A stretch of DNA of 45,968 nt from Treponema sp. GTDB taxonomy: Bacteria > Spirochaetota > Spirochaetia > Treponematales > Breznakiellaceae. Location: positions 1 to 45,968 of the forward strand of contig JAISSH010000024.1 in assembly GCA_031273265.1 (NCBI GenBank), in the 5' to 3' direction. The notes beneath the pieces are model-generated. The model ran no database searches. It was given only the letters and a program-made list of their open reading frames with translations, and was not told the DNA's origin. Positions 27,864-36,802 of the stretch are shown here, piece by piece (position 1 is the first letter of the stretch; each line of letters begins with the position of its first letter). The translations under genes and the position numbers were made by a program.

Positions 27864-29266
27864 GAGGCATTGAATACAGAGGGCTTGCCCGCATTGAAGG
27901 ACCTGTGGTAATCACCGCGCGAAGCCGTAACGTGGGCTTTAACGATATGGTAGCGGTCTATGACCGTGAAAACAGCAAGAGGCTCGGACGCGTTTTGGAT
28001 TTAAGCGAAAACTGGACAGCAATTCAGATTTTCGGCAACAGCACCGGTCTTTCCGCCGACGACTCCCGCGTGGAATTTTTGGACAGACCGATGGAACTTC
28101 GCGTCGGCATGGGTCTTCTGGGACGCGTTTTCAACGGACTTGGAGAGCCGATTGACGGATACGGCAGTATCTTTTCATCGAAAACCCTCGACATTAACGG
28201 GCTTCCGATTAACCCATACGCGCGAACCTACCCGCGCGATTTTATTCAAACAGGAGTTTCCTCGATAGACGGAATGAACACGCTCATTCGCGGACAAAAA
28301 CTCCCGATATTTTCAGGTAACGGACTTCCGCACAACCGCCTCGCCGCGCAGATTGTCCGTCAGGCGAAAATTCTCAATTTTAAAGATGAATCTTCCGAAG
28401 GCGAACAATTTGTCGTTGTTTTCTGCGCGATGGGCGTAAAAAACGACGTTGCCCGCTTCTTCCTCGACGATTTTGAACATTCGGGCGTCCTTTCCAACGT
28501 TGTCGTCTTTCTCTCCCTTGCCGACTCGCCTTCCCTCGAAAGGCTTGTCGCTCCGCGATGTGCCCTTACCGCCGCGGAGTACCTTGCCTACGAAAAAAAC
28601 ATGCACGTCCTTGTCGTGATGACCGACATGACCAACTACTGCGAAGCGATGCGGGAAGTTTCCTCAATCCGCGGAGAAGTGCCAAGCCGTAAGGGGTACC
28701 CCGGTTACCTATACTCCGATCTTGCTTCGTTATACGAAAGGGCGGGAAAAATAAAAGGCTCTACTGGCTCAATTACGCAAATCCCTATTCTTTCGATGCC
28801 AAATGACGATATTAGCCATCCAATTCCCGACCTTTCAGGTTACATCACCGAGGGACAGATTGTCCTTGACCGCGAACTTTTCCAAAGAGGCATTTACCCG
28901 CCTGTCGCCGGACTTCCAAGCCTTTCGCGTCTTATGAAGGACGGAATAGGTCCCGGCATGACGAGGGAAGATCACAAGGACGTTTCCAGCCAGCTTTTTG
29001 CCGCATACGCGAGAGTGAAGCAGGTTCGCAATCTTGCCTCGATAATCGGCGAAGAGGAGCTTTCCCCAAGCGACAAGCGTTATCTGAAATTCGGCGAAAA
29101 GTTTGAGCAGGTTTTCCTGACCCAGGGCGAATACGAAAACCGCAGTATCGGGCGCACTCTTGACCTCGGCTGGAAAGTGTTAGCCGATCTTCCCAAAGAA
29201 GACCTTCTGCGCGTTAAAGAAGAATACATCGAAAAGTACATGGAGCCAGCGGCAAAAAGCGCGTAA
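27860..29266 (+). CDS. atpB: V/A-type ATPase regulatory subunit B
   Basis: Subunit B alternates with A in the head. The 468-residue protein lacks a functional P-loop: [15 protein letters not shown] occupies its place, as expected for B. Other B blocks are [21 protein letters not shown] near residue 135 (given here in two parts in the family: [11 protein letters not shown] and [10 protein letters not shown]) and [15 protein letters not shown]. After it the usual D, I and K genes are missing, and an XRE regulator starts 8 nt later. Confidence 0.97.
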   Translation: MRGIEYRGLARIEGPVVITARSRNVGFNDMVAVYDRENSKRLGRVLDLSENWTAIQIFGNSTGLSADDSRVEFLDRPMELRVGMGLLGRVFNGLGEPIDGYGSIFSSKTLDINGLPINPYARTYPRDFIQTGVSSIDGMNTLIRGQKLPIFSGNGLPHNRLAAQIVRQAKILNFKDESSEGEQFVVVFCAMGVKNDVARFFLDDFEHSGVLSNVVVFLSLADSPSLERLVAPRCALTAAEYLAYEKNMHVLVVMTDMTNYCEAMREVSSIRGEVPSRKGYPGYLYSDLASLYERAGKIKGSTGSITQIPILSMPNDDISHPIPDLSGYITEGQIVLDRELFQRGIYPPVAGLPSLSRLMKDGIGPGMTREDHKDVSSQLFAAYARVKQVRNLASIIGEEELSPSDKRYLKFGEKFEQVFLTQGEYENRSIGRTLDLGWKVLADLPKEDLLRVKEEYIEKYMEPAAKSA

Positions 29267-29274
29267 AAAATTAA

Positions 29275-29661
29275 ATGAACGATATTCCGGGCAGGCTTGC
29301 CGCTGTCAGAGATGAGCTTGATATTTCTCAAAGGGATTTTTGCAAGGGCATTTTAGTGAGTCAGTCTTATTACGCTCAAATTGAGAATGGAAAGAGACCG
29401 ATAAATGACCGTTTAATCGCGCTTGTTTGTTCCCAATACGGCGTGTCAAAGGAGTACCTTTTAACCGGAAAGGGAAAAATGTTCAGCGAAAGGTTTGCCG
29501 ATTTACAACTGCAGAAACTGTTGGATGTTTTTACCGAGCTTGATCCTCATTTTAGAGACTATGTAATTTTACAGATTGAACAGCTTGTAGAAACTTTGAA
29601 AAAGCAAAAGGGACGCCATTCCGCAAAAAAGGATAAAGAAACGCCCAAAGCTACAAATTAA
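29275..29661 (+). CDS. XRE-family helix-turn-helix regulator
   Basis: 128 residues. Residues about 5-64 form a Cro/C1-type HTH (LDISQRDFCKGILVSQSYYA, then IENGKRPINDRLIAL), followed by an amphipathic helix and a lysine-rich tail. It lies 8 nt downstream of atpB without a ribosome site of its own, in the place where V-ATPase subunit D is normally encoded. Its target is unknown. It converges with tsaD, whose stop is 4 nt away. Confidence 0.85.
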   Translation: MNDIPGRLAAVRDELDISQRDFCKGILVSQSYYAQIENGKRPINDRLIALVCSQYGVSKEYLLTGKGKMFSERFADLQLQKLLDVFTELDPHFRDYVILQIEQLVETLKKQKGRHSAKKDKETPKATN

Positions 29662-29665
29662 TATT

Positions 29666-30685
29666 TTACGGATATTTTTTCTTAAATCCCGTAACCCGCG
29701 CGCTTGCCGTAACGTTAAGAGGTGAGCGCTCCCCTCTCGCAAGGTAGTGATAGCCGATTCCGGCTACCATGGCGGCGTTGTCGCCGCACAGTTCAAGAGG
29801 CGGAAAAATACAGTTAAGACGCGGCTGTTCGGCAAGGCGCGAACGAAGGAGGCTGTTAGCGGCAACGCCGCCGCCCGCAACAATGGTAGAAATACCCGTG
29901 TCTTCGGCGGCGTTTAACAATGCGCGTAACAGGATTTCCACGGCTGTTTTTTGAAAAGAAGCGGCTATGTCCTGCGGTTGGGACTCTCCTTCCTTCACCT
30001 TGAACATTTCAAGCTGATTGACAACCGCTGTTTTTAAGCCTGAATACGACACGTCGTATCTGTGTTCGCCCTTGTGAAGGGAAGGCATCGGAAAGCGGAA
30101 AGCTCCGCTGTCTCCGTTACGCGACATTTTGTCGATAACGACGCCGCCGGGATAGCCGAAATTGTAAAACTTCGCCACTTTGTCGAACGCCTCTCCCGCC
30201 GCGTCGTCAATCGTGGTTCCAAGCACCGTAATATCGTCAAAATTATCCGCTCTGCAGATAATTGTATGCCCCCCCGAAACCAACAGCCCCAAGAACGGAT
30301 ATTCCGGCTTGTTATCGGCGGTAAGGCGCGGGGCATACAGGTGCGCCAGCATGTGATCCACCGCGATAAAAGGAATGTTACGCGCCCACGCGAACGCCTT
30401 GGCGAAGGAAAGCCCGACTAATAAAGAGCCGAAAAGACCGGGACGGTTTGTTACGACAACAGCGTCAATATCTTCAACATTCAATCCGGCTTTATCCAGC
30501 GCATCTTTTGTTACCGCGTAAATCCACTCCGTATGTTTGCGACTGGCTATTTCCGGGACTACTCCGCTCCAAGGCGCGTGAAAAGGTATCTGCGTAGCTA
30601 TCACATTGGAGAGTATTTTTTCGCCGTCCTGCACGACAGAGGCGGAACACTCATCGCACGAAGTTTCAATTCCAAGAACTTTCAC
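29666..30685 (-). CDS. tsaD: tRNA N6-threonylcarbamoyladenosine transferase subunit TsaD
   Basis: TsaD, with TsaB and TsaE, transfers threonylcarbamoyl to A37 of ANN-decoding tRNAs. The 339-residue protein has the metal ligands H111 and H115 in DHMLAHLY, the EIASRKHTEWI block, the SGGHT motif and the GGGVAANS block near the C-terminus. The start is a GTG at 30685 with AGAGG seven bases upstream. That ribosome site lies inside a GC-rich stretch (CTCGCGGAGACGCAAAG) that resembles a dispersed intergenic repeat known from other bacteria. Confidence 0.96.
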   Translation of the reverse strand: MKVLGIETSCDECSASVVQDGEKILSNVIATQIPFHAPWSGVVPEIASRKHTEWIYAVTKDALDKAGLNVEDIDAVVVTNRPGLFGSLLVGLSFAKAFAWARNIPFIAVDHMLAHLYAPRLTADNKPEYPFLGLLVSGGHTIICRADNFDDITVLGTTIDDAAGEAFDKVAKFYNFGYPGGVVIDKMSRNGDSGAFRFPMPSLHKGEHRYDVSYSGLKTAVVNQLEMFKVKEGESQPQDIAASFQKTAVEILLRALLNAAEDTGISTIVAGGGVAANSLLRSRLAEQPRLNCIFPPLELCGDNAAMVAGIGYHYLARGERSPLNVTASARVTGFKKKYP

Positions 30686-30804
30686 AAAAAGACCTCTCGC
30701 GGAGACGCAAAGGTACTAAGTACTCAAAGCTGTAATACGCAAATCCCGCGATTAATAATCATGCTTTAGGCATTAACCCTCAAATATTTTAACGCTTTTC
30801 GCTG

Positions 30805-30835
30805 GTTTTGGAAAGGCAATTATTGCCACCAAAAC
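30805..30835. terminator. Hairpin after the XRE gene, weak terminator
   Basis: GTTTTGG (30805-30811) pairs with CCAAAAC (30829-30835), with an inner stem GGCAA (30815-30819) and TTGCC (30823-30827). It begins next to the stop codon of the minus-strand XRE gene. On the minus strand no long T-run follows, so termination is uncertain; on the plus strand a T-rich stretch follows. Confidence 0.4.
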
Positions 30836-31177
30836 TTATTGTTTTTTCTTCTTTTTACTTTCTTCCGCAAATGATTGTTTTATTGCCTTATTAACAGTTT
30901 GATTTATTTCGTTCACTATATCTTGCCTAAGTTGTTCCATTTCTTCTCTCGGGGAAGGATCAGTTATAAAAAGTTCATACACAGGTATCTCAAGAGCGGC
31001 GCAAAGACGTTCTAACGTATCAGCGGTGGGAAAATTTCGGGCTGTTTCCAGCATTGCAAGGTAATGGGTGGAAATCCCGACTATTTCAGCCAGTTTTTCC
31101 TGAGTTAAGCCCTTTTTTCGGCGATTTTCACGTAGTTTTCTTGAAAAAATATCTTTTAGGCTTGATTTCTTCCCCAT
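30836..31177 (-). CDS. XRE-family helix-turn-helix regulator
   Basis: 113 residues. An HTH at about residues 9-66 (LRENRRKKGLTQEKLAEIVG, then LAMLETARNFPTADTLERL) is followed by a lysine-rich C-terminal end (SKKKKKQ). It diverges from the lipoprotein gene at 31317. A perfect 15-bp dyad lies over that gene's -10, so it is a candidate local repressor. It is distinct from the other XRE protein in this window and shares only the HTH with it. Confidence 0.85.
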   Translation of the reverse strand: MGKKSSLKDIFSRKLRENRRKKGLTQEKLAEIVGISTHYLAMLETARNFPTADTLERLCAALEIPVYELFITDPSPREEMEQLRQDIVNEINQTVNKAIKQSFAEESKKKKKQ

Positions 31178-31216
31178 TTCCTTACCTGTAATGTCATTTT
31201 ATTTGTATTTCCCTTA

Positions 31217-31245
31217 TTGACACATTACTTAAAAATGTATAATAT
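31217..31245 (+). promoter_or_regulatory. Promoter for the Gly-linker lipoprotein
   Basis: TTGACA (31217-31222, full consensus) and TAATAT (31240-31245), 17-nt spacer. The -10 is covered by the dyad at 31235-31249. Confidence 0.7.
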
Positions 31246-31249
31246 ACAT
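31235..31249. promoter_or_regulatory. Perfect 7+1+7 dyad over the -10, candidate XRE operator
   Basis: ATGTATA-A-TATACAT is an exact inverted repeat that contains the whole -10 of the lipoprotein promoter. A protein bound here would block RNA polymerase. The nearest regulator is the divergent XRE gene 58 nt away. Confidence 0.5.
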
Positions 31250-31316
31250 AATAAGGTAAGGTTATATGATGATAATTAGAAATCTATGCCTAATTTTCCA
31301 TATTAAGGAGTATTGT

Positions 31317-31757
31317 ATGAAAAATTTTTACAAACTGTTAACAATAATCGCTTTAGTAGCGGTAATCGGGTTCTCATTAGCCGCTTGCAACTTCGACAAC
31401 GACAAAGACGACGACAACGGAGGAGGAGGCGGTGGCGGCAGCTTGCTGACCATCACCGGACTTCCCAGCGGAGATTACTCCGTGTCTGTGTTCGCCGCGG
31501 GCACGAGTCTTTCCAGCAGTAGCGACTTTGTCAGCGCCTCATCAAACATGGGCACCACTTGGCAGGCAACAGGCGGTAGCGTCACTAATAAATTCAGGCT
31601 TTGGATCCCGGGCACGCTCGTAAACCTTTGGACAGGATCAGGGAACCGGGAGGTACTTCTGTATGACTATGACAACTTAACGTACCAGCGTGCCACGGTG
31701 GACTTTTCCAGCGGGAGCGCCACGGTTCCATACAGCAGCTTCACAACGGCGTGGTAA
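31317..31757 (+). CDS. Small lipoprotein with polyglycine linker
   Basis: 146 residues from the ATG at 31317, which has AAGGAG six bases upstream; 51 nt of upstream open frame lack a ribosome site. The lipoprotein signal ends GFSLAAC (Cys about residue 24). An acidic stretch with DNDKDDDN and a G7 linker follow, then one beta-rich domain opening LLTITGLPSGDYSVSVF. Termite-gut treponemes have many lipoproteins with this linker and a LTITGLP-type domain; their function is unknown. A surface-exposed, ligand-binding or adhesive role is inferred only from this build. Confidence 0.8.
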   Translation: MKNFYKLLTIIALVAVIGFSLAACNFDNDKDDDNGGGGGGGSLLTITGLPSGDYSVSVFAAGTSLSSSSDFVSASSNMGTTWQATGGSVTNKFRLWIPGTLVNLWTGSGNREVLLYDYDNLTYQRATVDFSSGSATVPYSSFTTAW

Positions 31758-31844
31758 CGTATTAATAGGGGAGCATGGTACCTGTCACCAAAATCCTGTA
31801 GTGTGTATGTCAGCTAACGACACTTGATGTAGCGTTTATGTAAT

Positions 31845-33008
31845 TCATTTTCCAATTATATCAGAAGCCGTCTTGATAGCATATCCCTGTTTGACAAGAA
31901 GCGGGTATTGTTCGGCTAACAGCGGCGCGAGTTCGGGCGACCATGTGTGTCCGATCATTACCGCGCTGCCGCTTTTTTGCGCCCTTGTAAGTCCGTTTGA
32001 AACATACTTAAGCATCGATTCCCGATCCTGTTCATTGTCAAGAAAAACATTCCTCTCTCCAATCCTCATTCCCATACTTACCGCCACAACCGGGACGACA
32101 GTTTCGGCGGTTGTCCGCGAATCCAGAAAATGCAGATTGTTTTCGGCGCAGAAGGAGAGTATTGTTTGCATCGCCTCTTTGTCCATTGTAATTTTAGAAC
32201 CTTGATGGTTGTTGATACCCGCCACAGGTCCAACTTCCGCGACATTGCGTTTCAGTATCGCGCGAATCTCTTCGGCGCTCATGCCGGAATAAATCGCGCC
32301 GGGACCGGGGTCCTGCGCGCCTATGGCTTCCATTGGCTGGTGAAGGAAAACTTCCTTTCCGGCGGCTCTTATGCGCCGCGCGGCTTCGGCGGAATTTGGA
32401 AGCCCCGGTAATACCGCAATCGTAAGCGGACCGGAAATGCGCAGGAACGGTTCCAACTCGCGAAGGTTGTTGCCCGCGTCGTCTATCATAAAAACAAGAG
32501 TTCCCAAATTTTCAACCGCTCTTTCAGGCGCTCTTTGCGGCAAGGAAACTGCGGTCGCAGGAACTACGGGCGCGGGAGTCGTGTTAGCTGAAATTGTCGT
32601 ACCGCGCGCCGGAGCGTTTTCGCTTCGCTCCTGCTTGGGTTGTTGACGCGGTGAAACTGAAACAACACTCTTGCCGTTTTCTTTCGCGGAGGACGCGGAA
32701 TTTTCCGCCGTTGATTCTACGACGGTCGGCTTTTTATTTTCATCAATTATTGGAAGCGTTGATTCACGTTGAAGGTCAACCGCGCTCGATTCTTTCAATG
32801 ATGAACGAACAATGATAACGGCAGTGGAAATAGCCGCCGATAAAACGATCAGTACGCCTGCCATCATAAAAGCTCTGACTATGTCGGAATTGCCGTTTTT
32901 TCGCCGTTTTCGGGGCGTTTTTGCGGTATTTATCGCCTTTTTTCCGCTTTTTTGCGTCGTTTTTCTCGCAGAATTTGCCTTTTTAGGAACTTTTACCGGT
33001 TTTTTCAT
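31845..33008 (-). CDS. Divergent polysaccharide deacetylase (YibQ/DUF610 family)
   Basis: 387 residues from the ATG at 33008, preceded by an AGAAG-like site; a TTG 24 nt upstream is in frame. The N-terminal 45 residues are Lys/Arg-rich, then one membrane helix (FMMAGVLIVLSAAISTAVIIV split around residue 50), then a low-complexity linker. The C-terminal 230 residues are the catalytic-like domain: LVFMIDDAGNN, FLHQPMEA, GINNHQGSKIT and IGHTWSPELA. The family resembles NodB-like deacetylases and sits at the cell envelope. The substrate is unknown and some family members may be inactive. Confidence 0.88.
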   Translation of the reverse strand: MKKPVKVPKKANSARKTTQKSGKKAINTAKTPRKRRKNGNSDIVRAFMMAGVLIVLSAAISTAVIIVRSSLKESSAVDLQRESTLPIIDENKKPTVVESTAENSASSAKENGKSVVSVSPRQQPKQERSENAPARGTTISANTTPAPVVPATAVSLPQRAPERAVENLGTLVFMIDDAGNNLRELEPFLRISGPLTIAVLPGLPNSAEAARRIRAAGKEVFLHQPMEAIGAQDPGPGAIYSGMSAEEIRAILKRNVAEVGPVAGINNHQGSKITMDKEAMQTILSFCAENNLHFLDSRTTAETVVPVVAVSMGMRIGERNVFLDNEQDRESMLKYVSNGLTRAQKSGSAVMIGHTWSPELAPLLAEQYPLLVKQGYAIKTASDIIGK

Positions 33009-33055
33009 TCTTCTTTCATTCAATATCGGCAATTTCTTTAATTTTCCCCTTTATC

Positions 33056-33084
33056 TTGCTTAAAAACTTAACATAATGGATAAT
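33056..33084 (+). promoter_or_regulatory. Promoter for argG
   Basis: TTGCTT (33056-33061) and GATAAT (33079-33084) with a 17-nt spacer, about 55 nt before the argG ribosome site AGGAG. No arginine-repressor box was recognised. Confidence 0.45.
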
Positions 33085-33146
33085 AAACAAAACCCCGCAA
33101 ACCTTCAGTAAGTTATGCGGCTGCACATTAATTTAGGAGTTTTTCA

Positions 33147-34469
33147 ATGAAGAAGAAAATTGTTCTCGCTTATTCGGGCGGGCTTGATACTACGGTGATC
33201 ATCCCTTGGCTGAAGGAAAATCATGACTGCGAAGTTATCGCCGTTTGCGTTGATGTCGGACAGAACGCGGACTGGAAGGCAATTCAAAAAAGGGCGATGA
33301 CGACAGGAGCCGCGGCGTGTTATGTCGCCGATGTTAAAAAAGAATATGTTGAACAATATATCTGGACTGCGCTTAAAGCGGGAGCCGTGTATGAAGATAA
33401 ATACCTGCTTGGAACTTCCACCGCAAGACCGTTAATCGCGAAAGTGTTAGTTGAATACGCGCGAAAGGAAAAAGCGACAGCCGTCGCCCACGGCGCGACA
33501 GGCAAGGGAAACGATCAGGTTCGATTCGATCTTGGAATCATGGCGCTTGCCCCCGATTTGGAAATAATCGCTCCGTGGCGGACATGGAAGCTAAAAAGCC
33601 GGGAAGATGAGATGAGGTATCTCGCCAGAAGGAAAATTCCCGCGCCTGTTAAAAAGAAAAATTCCTACAGCATGGACGACAACCTGTGGCACATTTCGCA
33701 CGAAGGGCTTGAACTTGAAGACCCAGCGAACGAGCCGCATTTGAAAAAAATGCTCTCTATAACGGTTGCGCCGGAAAAAGCGCCTAACAAGGCTGAATAT
33801 GTCGAAATTGAATTTGAAAAGGGCGTCCCGGTCGCGCTTAATGGCAAAAGAATGGAAGGGGTCGCGCTGATCAACCAGCTTAACAAAATCGGCGGGGCGA
33901 ACGGCATCGGCATTGTAGACCTCGTTGAAAACCGCGTTGTGGGAATGAAAAGCAGGGGCGTGTATGAAACTCCCGGCGGCAGTATCCTCTACTACGCGCA
34001 TGGTGAGCTTGAGCACGTCTGTCTTGACAGGCAGACTTACTCTTTCAAACAGCAAGCCGCTCTTAAAATGGGCGAGCTTATCTACGGCGGTCTGTGGTTC
34101 ACGCCGTTACGCGAAGCTATTTCCGCTTTTGTTGACAGCACGCAGGAAACTGTTTCCGGCAAGGTGAGGGTAAAACTTTACAAAGGTTCGATAAGCGCCG
34201 CCGGCGTTACTTCACCTAACTCTCTTTACAATACAAGCCTCGCGAGTTTTACAACAGGAGAACTTTTCAACCACGCCGACGCGAAGGGATTTATCAGGCT
34301 CTACGGGCTTCCTGTTCTTGTGCGCTCGCTCATGGAACAGGAAAGGAAAGGCGGCGGCGTAAAAACGCAGAGCGCGAAAACGCCCGCGTCTTCGGGTAAC
34401 GCCGGAAAGGGTAAAACAACAACCAGCAGGGCAAAACCTGCTTCTTCCACAGGCAAGAAAAAGAATTGA
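33147..34469 (+). CDS. argG: Argininosuccinate synthase
   Basis: ArgG joins citrulline and aspartate using ATP. The 440-residue protein opens with the PP-loop [13 protein letters not shown], has [15 protein letters not shown] near residue 115 and a complete core that ends near [12 protein letters not shown]. After it about 40 residues of Lys/Ala/Ser/Thr/Gly-rich tail extend beyond the usual length of about 400. argH begins inside its stop codon with a similar Lys/Ala/Ser/Pro-rich head, so the two proteins carry matching flexible ends. AGGAG precedes the ATG. Confidence 0.97.
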   Translation: MKKKIVLAYSGGLDTTVIIPWLKENHDCEVIAVCVDVGQNADWKAIQKRAMTTGAAACYVADVKKEYVEQYIWTALKAGAVYEDKYLLGTSTARPLIAKVLVEYARKEKATAVAHGATGKGNDQVRFDLGIMALAPDLEIIAPWRTWKLKSREDEMRYLARRKIPAPVKKKNSYSMDDNLWHISHEGLELEDPANEPHLKKMLSITVAPEKAPNKAEYVEIEFEKGVPVALNGKRMEGVALINQLNKIGGANGIGIVDLVENRVVGMKSRGVYETPGGSILYYAHGELEHVCLDRQTYSFKQQAALKMGELIYGGLWFTPLREAISAFVDSTQETVSGKVRVKLYKGSISAAGVTSPNSLYNTSLASFTTGELFNHADAKGFIRLYGLPVLVRSLMEQERKGGGVKTQSAKTPASSGNAGKGKTTTSRAKPASSTGKKKN

Positions 34470-35893
34470 AAAAAAACACGCGCGTCGAAAAAAAGAAACC
34501 GGCTTCTTCAAAGGCAAAACCGCTTTGGGCGGGACGGCTTGCGGAAAAACCGGAAGATGCGGCGTTCGCTTTTCAGGCTTCTATCAATGTAGATAAACGC
34601 CTTGTTTTTGACGACATCGAAGGGAACAAGGCGCACGCCGCGATGCTTGGCAGACAGGGAATTATTCCCAAAGACAGCGCCGCGAAAATAGTACGCGAAC
34701 TTAATAACATAGCCGGTGAAATTAGAGCAGGCACATTGACGGTTGACGCGTCACATGAGGACATACATTCATTTCTGGAGGCTGTTCTTACAGAGCGGCT
34801 GGGCGATGCCGGGAAAATGGTTCACGCGGGACGCAGCAGAAATGATCAGGTAACAACCGCTTTCCGCCTGTACTTAAAACGAGAAATTCCATTGTTACAG
34901 ACGGAACTGGCGGCGGCGGCTGACACGCTCCTTGACGTTGCGCAGTTGCACGTAACGAGCATAATGCCCGGCTACACTCACCTTCAGCGGGCGCAGCCTG
35001 TAACGCTTGGTTTTCACCTAACCGCGTGGTGCGCCGCGTTGGAACGCGATATTTCCCGCTTTTCAGACGCGCTTTCCCGTCTTGACGAATGTCCTCTTGG
35101 AAGCGGCGCGTTAGCCGGCTCTACTCTTCCACTTGATCGCAAAGCGACCGCTCTCGCACTCGGCTTCAGCCGCATGAGTCTTAACTCAATGGACGCTATC
35201 GCGGATCGCGACTTTGCTCTGGAACTGTCCGGCGACTGCGCGATTACAATGGTTCACCTTTCCCGTTTCTGCGAGGACGTGGTTCTGTGGGCAAGCGAAG
35301 AATTTAAATTTATTGAACTTGCCGAATCGTGGAGCACCGGCTCCTCGATAATGCCTCAGAAAAAAAATCCCGACTTCGCCGAACTTATCCGCGGTAAATC
35401 CGCGAGAGTAACAGGAAATCTTGTAACCCTTTTAACTTTGCTGAAAGGTCTGCCCTACGCGTACAACAAAGATCTGCAGGAGGACAAGGAAAGCCTCTTT
35501 GACAGCATCGACACACTGAGTATCTGCCTTCGCATTTTCGTTGGCATGATGAAGACTGCGCAGTTTAACTTAAAGCGAATGAAAGCCGCGTGTACCGGCG
35601 GTTTTTTGGAAGCGACCGACACGGCGGAATACCTTGTCCGCAAGGGGCTTCCCTTCCGCGCCGCCCATGAAACCGCCGCCCTCATTGTACGCGATTGCAT
35701 AAAAGCGGGGCATAAACATATCTCAAGCCTTAGCCTTGCCGAATTGAAAAAACACTCCAAACTTTTCGAGGAAGATATTTACAAAGCGATAACTCCCATG
35801 GCGTGTGTTAAAGGGCGCGATCTTCCCGGAGGTCCTGCTCCTAAAGAAGTGCGTCGGCAGATAAAAATATTGCGGAAAAAACTGGCCAAGTAA
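34466..35893 (+). CDS. argH: Argininosuccinate lyase
   Basis: ArgH splits argininosuccinate into arginine and fumarate. The 475-residue protein has the catalytic loop [12 protein letters not shown] starting at residue 292, [12 protein letters not shown] and [12 protein letters not shown]. The TTG at 34466 overlaps the argG stop (TTGA) and adds about 19 Lys/Ala/Pro-rich residues before the family start [12 protein letters not shown] start nearer that point cannot be excluded. Fumarate made here could be used by the hydratase genes that follow 6 nt later. Confidence 0.96.
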   Translation: MKKNTRVEKKKPASSKAKPLWAGRLAEKPEDAAFAFQASINVDKRLVFDDIEGNKAHAAMLGRQGIIPKDSAAKIVRELNNIAGEIRAGTLTVDASHEDIHSFLEAVLTERLGDAGKMVHAGRSRNDQVTTAFRLYLKREIPLLQTELAAAADTLLDVAQLHVTSIMPGYTHLQRAQPVTLGFHLTAWCAALERDISRFSDALSRLDECPLGSGALAGSTLPLDRKATALALGFSRMSLNSMDAIADRDFALELSGDCAITMVHLSRFCEDVVLWASEEFKFIELAESWSTGSSIMPQKKNPDFAELIRGKSARVTGNLVTLLTLLKGLPYAYNKDLQEDKESLFDSIDTLSICLRIFVGMMKTAQFNLKRMKAACTGGFLEATDTAEYLVRKGLPFRAAHETAALIVRDCIKAGHKHISSLSLAELKKHSKLFEEDIYKAITPMACVKGRDLPGGPAPKEVRRQIKILRKKLAK

Positions 35894-35899
35894 AATAAC

Positions 35900-36802
35900 A
35901 TGTTAGGTGAAACAAGCGCTAAAGAAAAATTTATCTCTACTATAGAAAAATTTATCGCGCTTGCCGCAGTCCGCCTGAGCGACGACGTAATGGCGCGCCT
36001 TGAGGAAATGCGCGGGCGCGAAGATACGCCACTGCAAAAGGCGATTTACGACAGTTATTTTGAAAATCTGCAAATGGCGCGTAACCTTAACCGCCCTTGC
36101 TGTCAGGACACGGGTCTGTTGCAATTTTATGTAAAAGCGGGAACAACATTCCCGCATCTGGACATTACGCGGGAAGTTATTACAGAAGCGGTGCGAAGGG
36201 CGACAAAAAGCGTCCCTCTAAGACCGAACGCTGTTAACTATTTTGACGAAAAAAACACAGGCGACAATACAGGAGAGCGCACCCCGTGGATCGACTGGGA
36301 AATTGTTCCCGCTTCATCAGAAATGGAAATTACCCTCTATTTTTCAGGCGCGGGTTGCAGCCTTCCCGGGCAGGCGCGTGTCTTTAAGCCCTCAGACGGA
36401 CTTGAGGCGATCATCCCTTTTGTGTTTAACGCAATTACCGGCTCAGGGATTAATGCCTGCCCTCCCCTGCTTGTGGGGATCGGTCTTGGGCACAACATTG
36501 AAAACGCCGCCGTTCTTTCAAAAAAAGCGTGCGTCAGGCTTTTGGGAACAAAACACCCGCACCCCAAAGGAGCGGAACTTGAAAAGCGTATAACGGACGG
36601 ACTTAACAGCCTCGGCATGGGCGCGCAGGGTCTGTGCGGCAATCAGGCGGTAATGGGCGTACACATCGAATCTTCGGCAAGGCATACCGCGACAATCGCC
36701 TGCGCGGTAAACGTGTCGTGTTACACCATGCGCCGCGGAATCATCAGCTTTAAGAGCGATCTTTCTTACGAACTGCCTACCTACCGGGGAGCATCGCTAT
36801 GA
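35900..36802 (+). CDS. ttdA: L(+)-tartrate dehydratase / class I fumarase alpha subunit
   Basis: The alpha subunit binds the [4Fe-4S] cluster of two-subunit hydratases that act on L-tartrate or fumarate. The 300 residues match E. coli TtdA along their length: LNRPCCQDTG (Cys 67/68), PLRPNAVNYFDEKNTGDNTG, GAGCSLPG, NACPPLLVGIGLGH, GTKHPHPKGAELEKR and MGVHIESSARHTATIA. Tartrate versus fumarate specificity is not readable from sequence, and many anaerobes use this type as fumarase. Its place 6 nt after argH, whose product is fumarate, favours fumarase; that is inference. ATGA overlap with ttdB. Confidence 0.9.
   Translation: MLGETSAKEKFISTIEKFIALAAVRLSDDVMARLEEMRGREDTPLQKAIYDSYFENLQMARNLNRPCCQDTGLLQFYVKAGTTFPHLDITREVITEAVRRATKSVPLRPNAVNYFDEKNTGDNTGERTPWIDWEIVPASSEMEITLYFSGAGCSLPGQARVFKPSDGLEAIIPFVFNAITGSGINACPPLLVGIGLGHNIENAAVLSKKACVRLLGTKHPHPKGAELEKRITDGLNSLGMGAQGLCGNQAVMGVHIESSARHTATIACAVNVSCYTMRRGIISFKSDLSYELPTYRGASL

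Noticed and set aside
32371-33063. Long plus-strand frames opposite the polysaccharide deacetylase
   Set aside because: They mirror the codon pattern of the minus-strand gene and have no ribosome sites or recognisable motifs.
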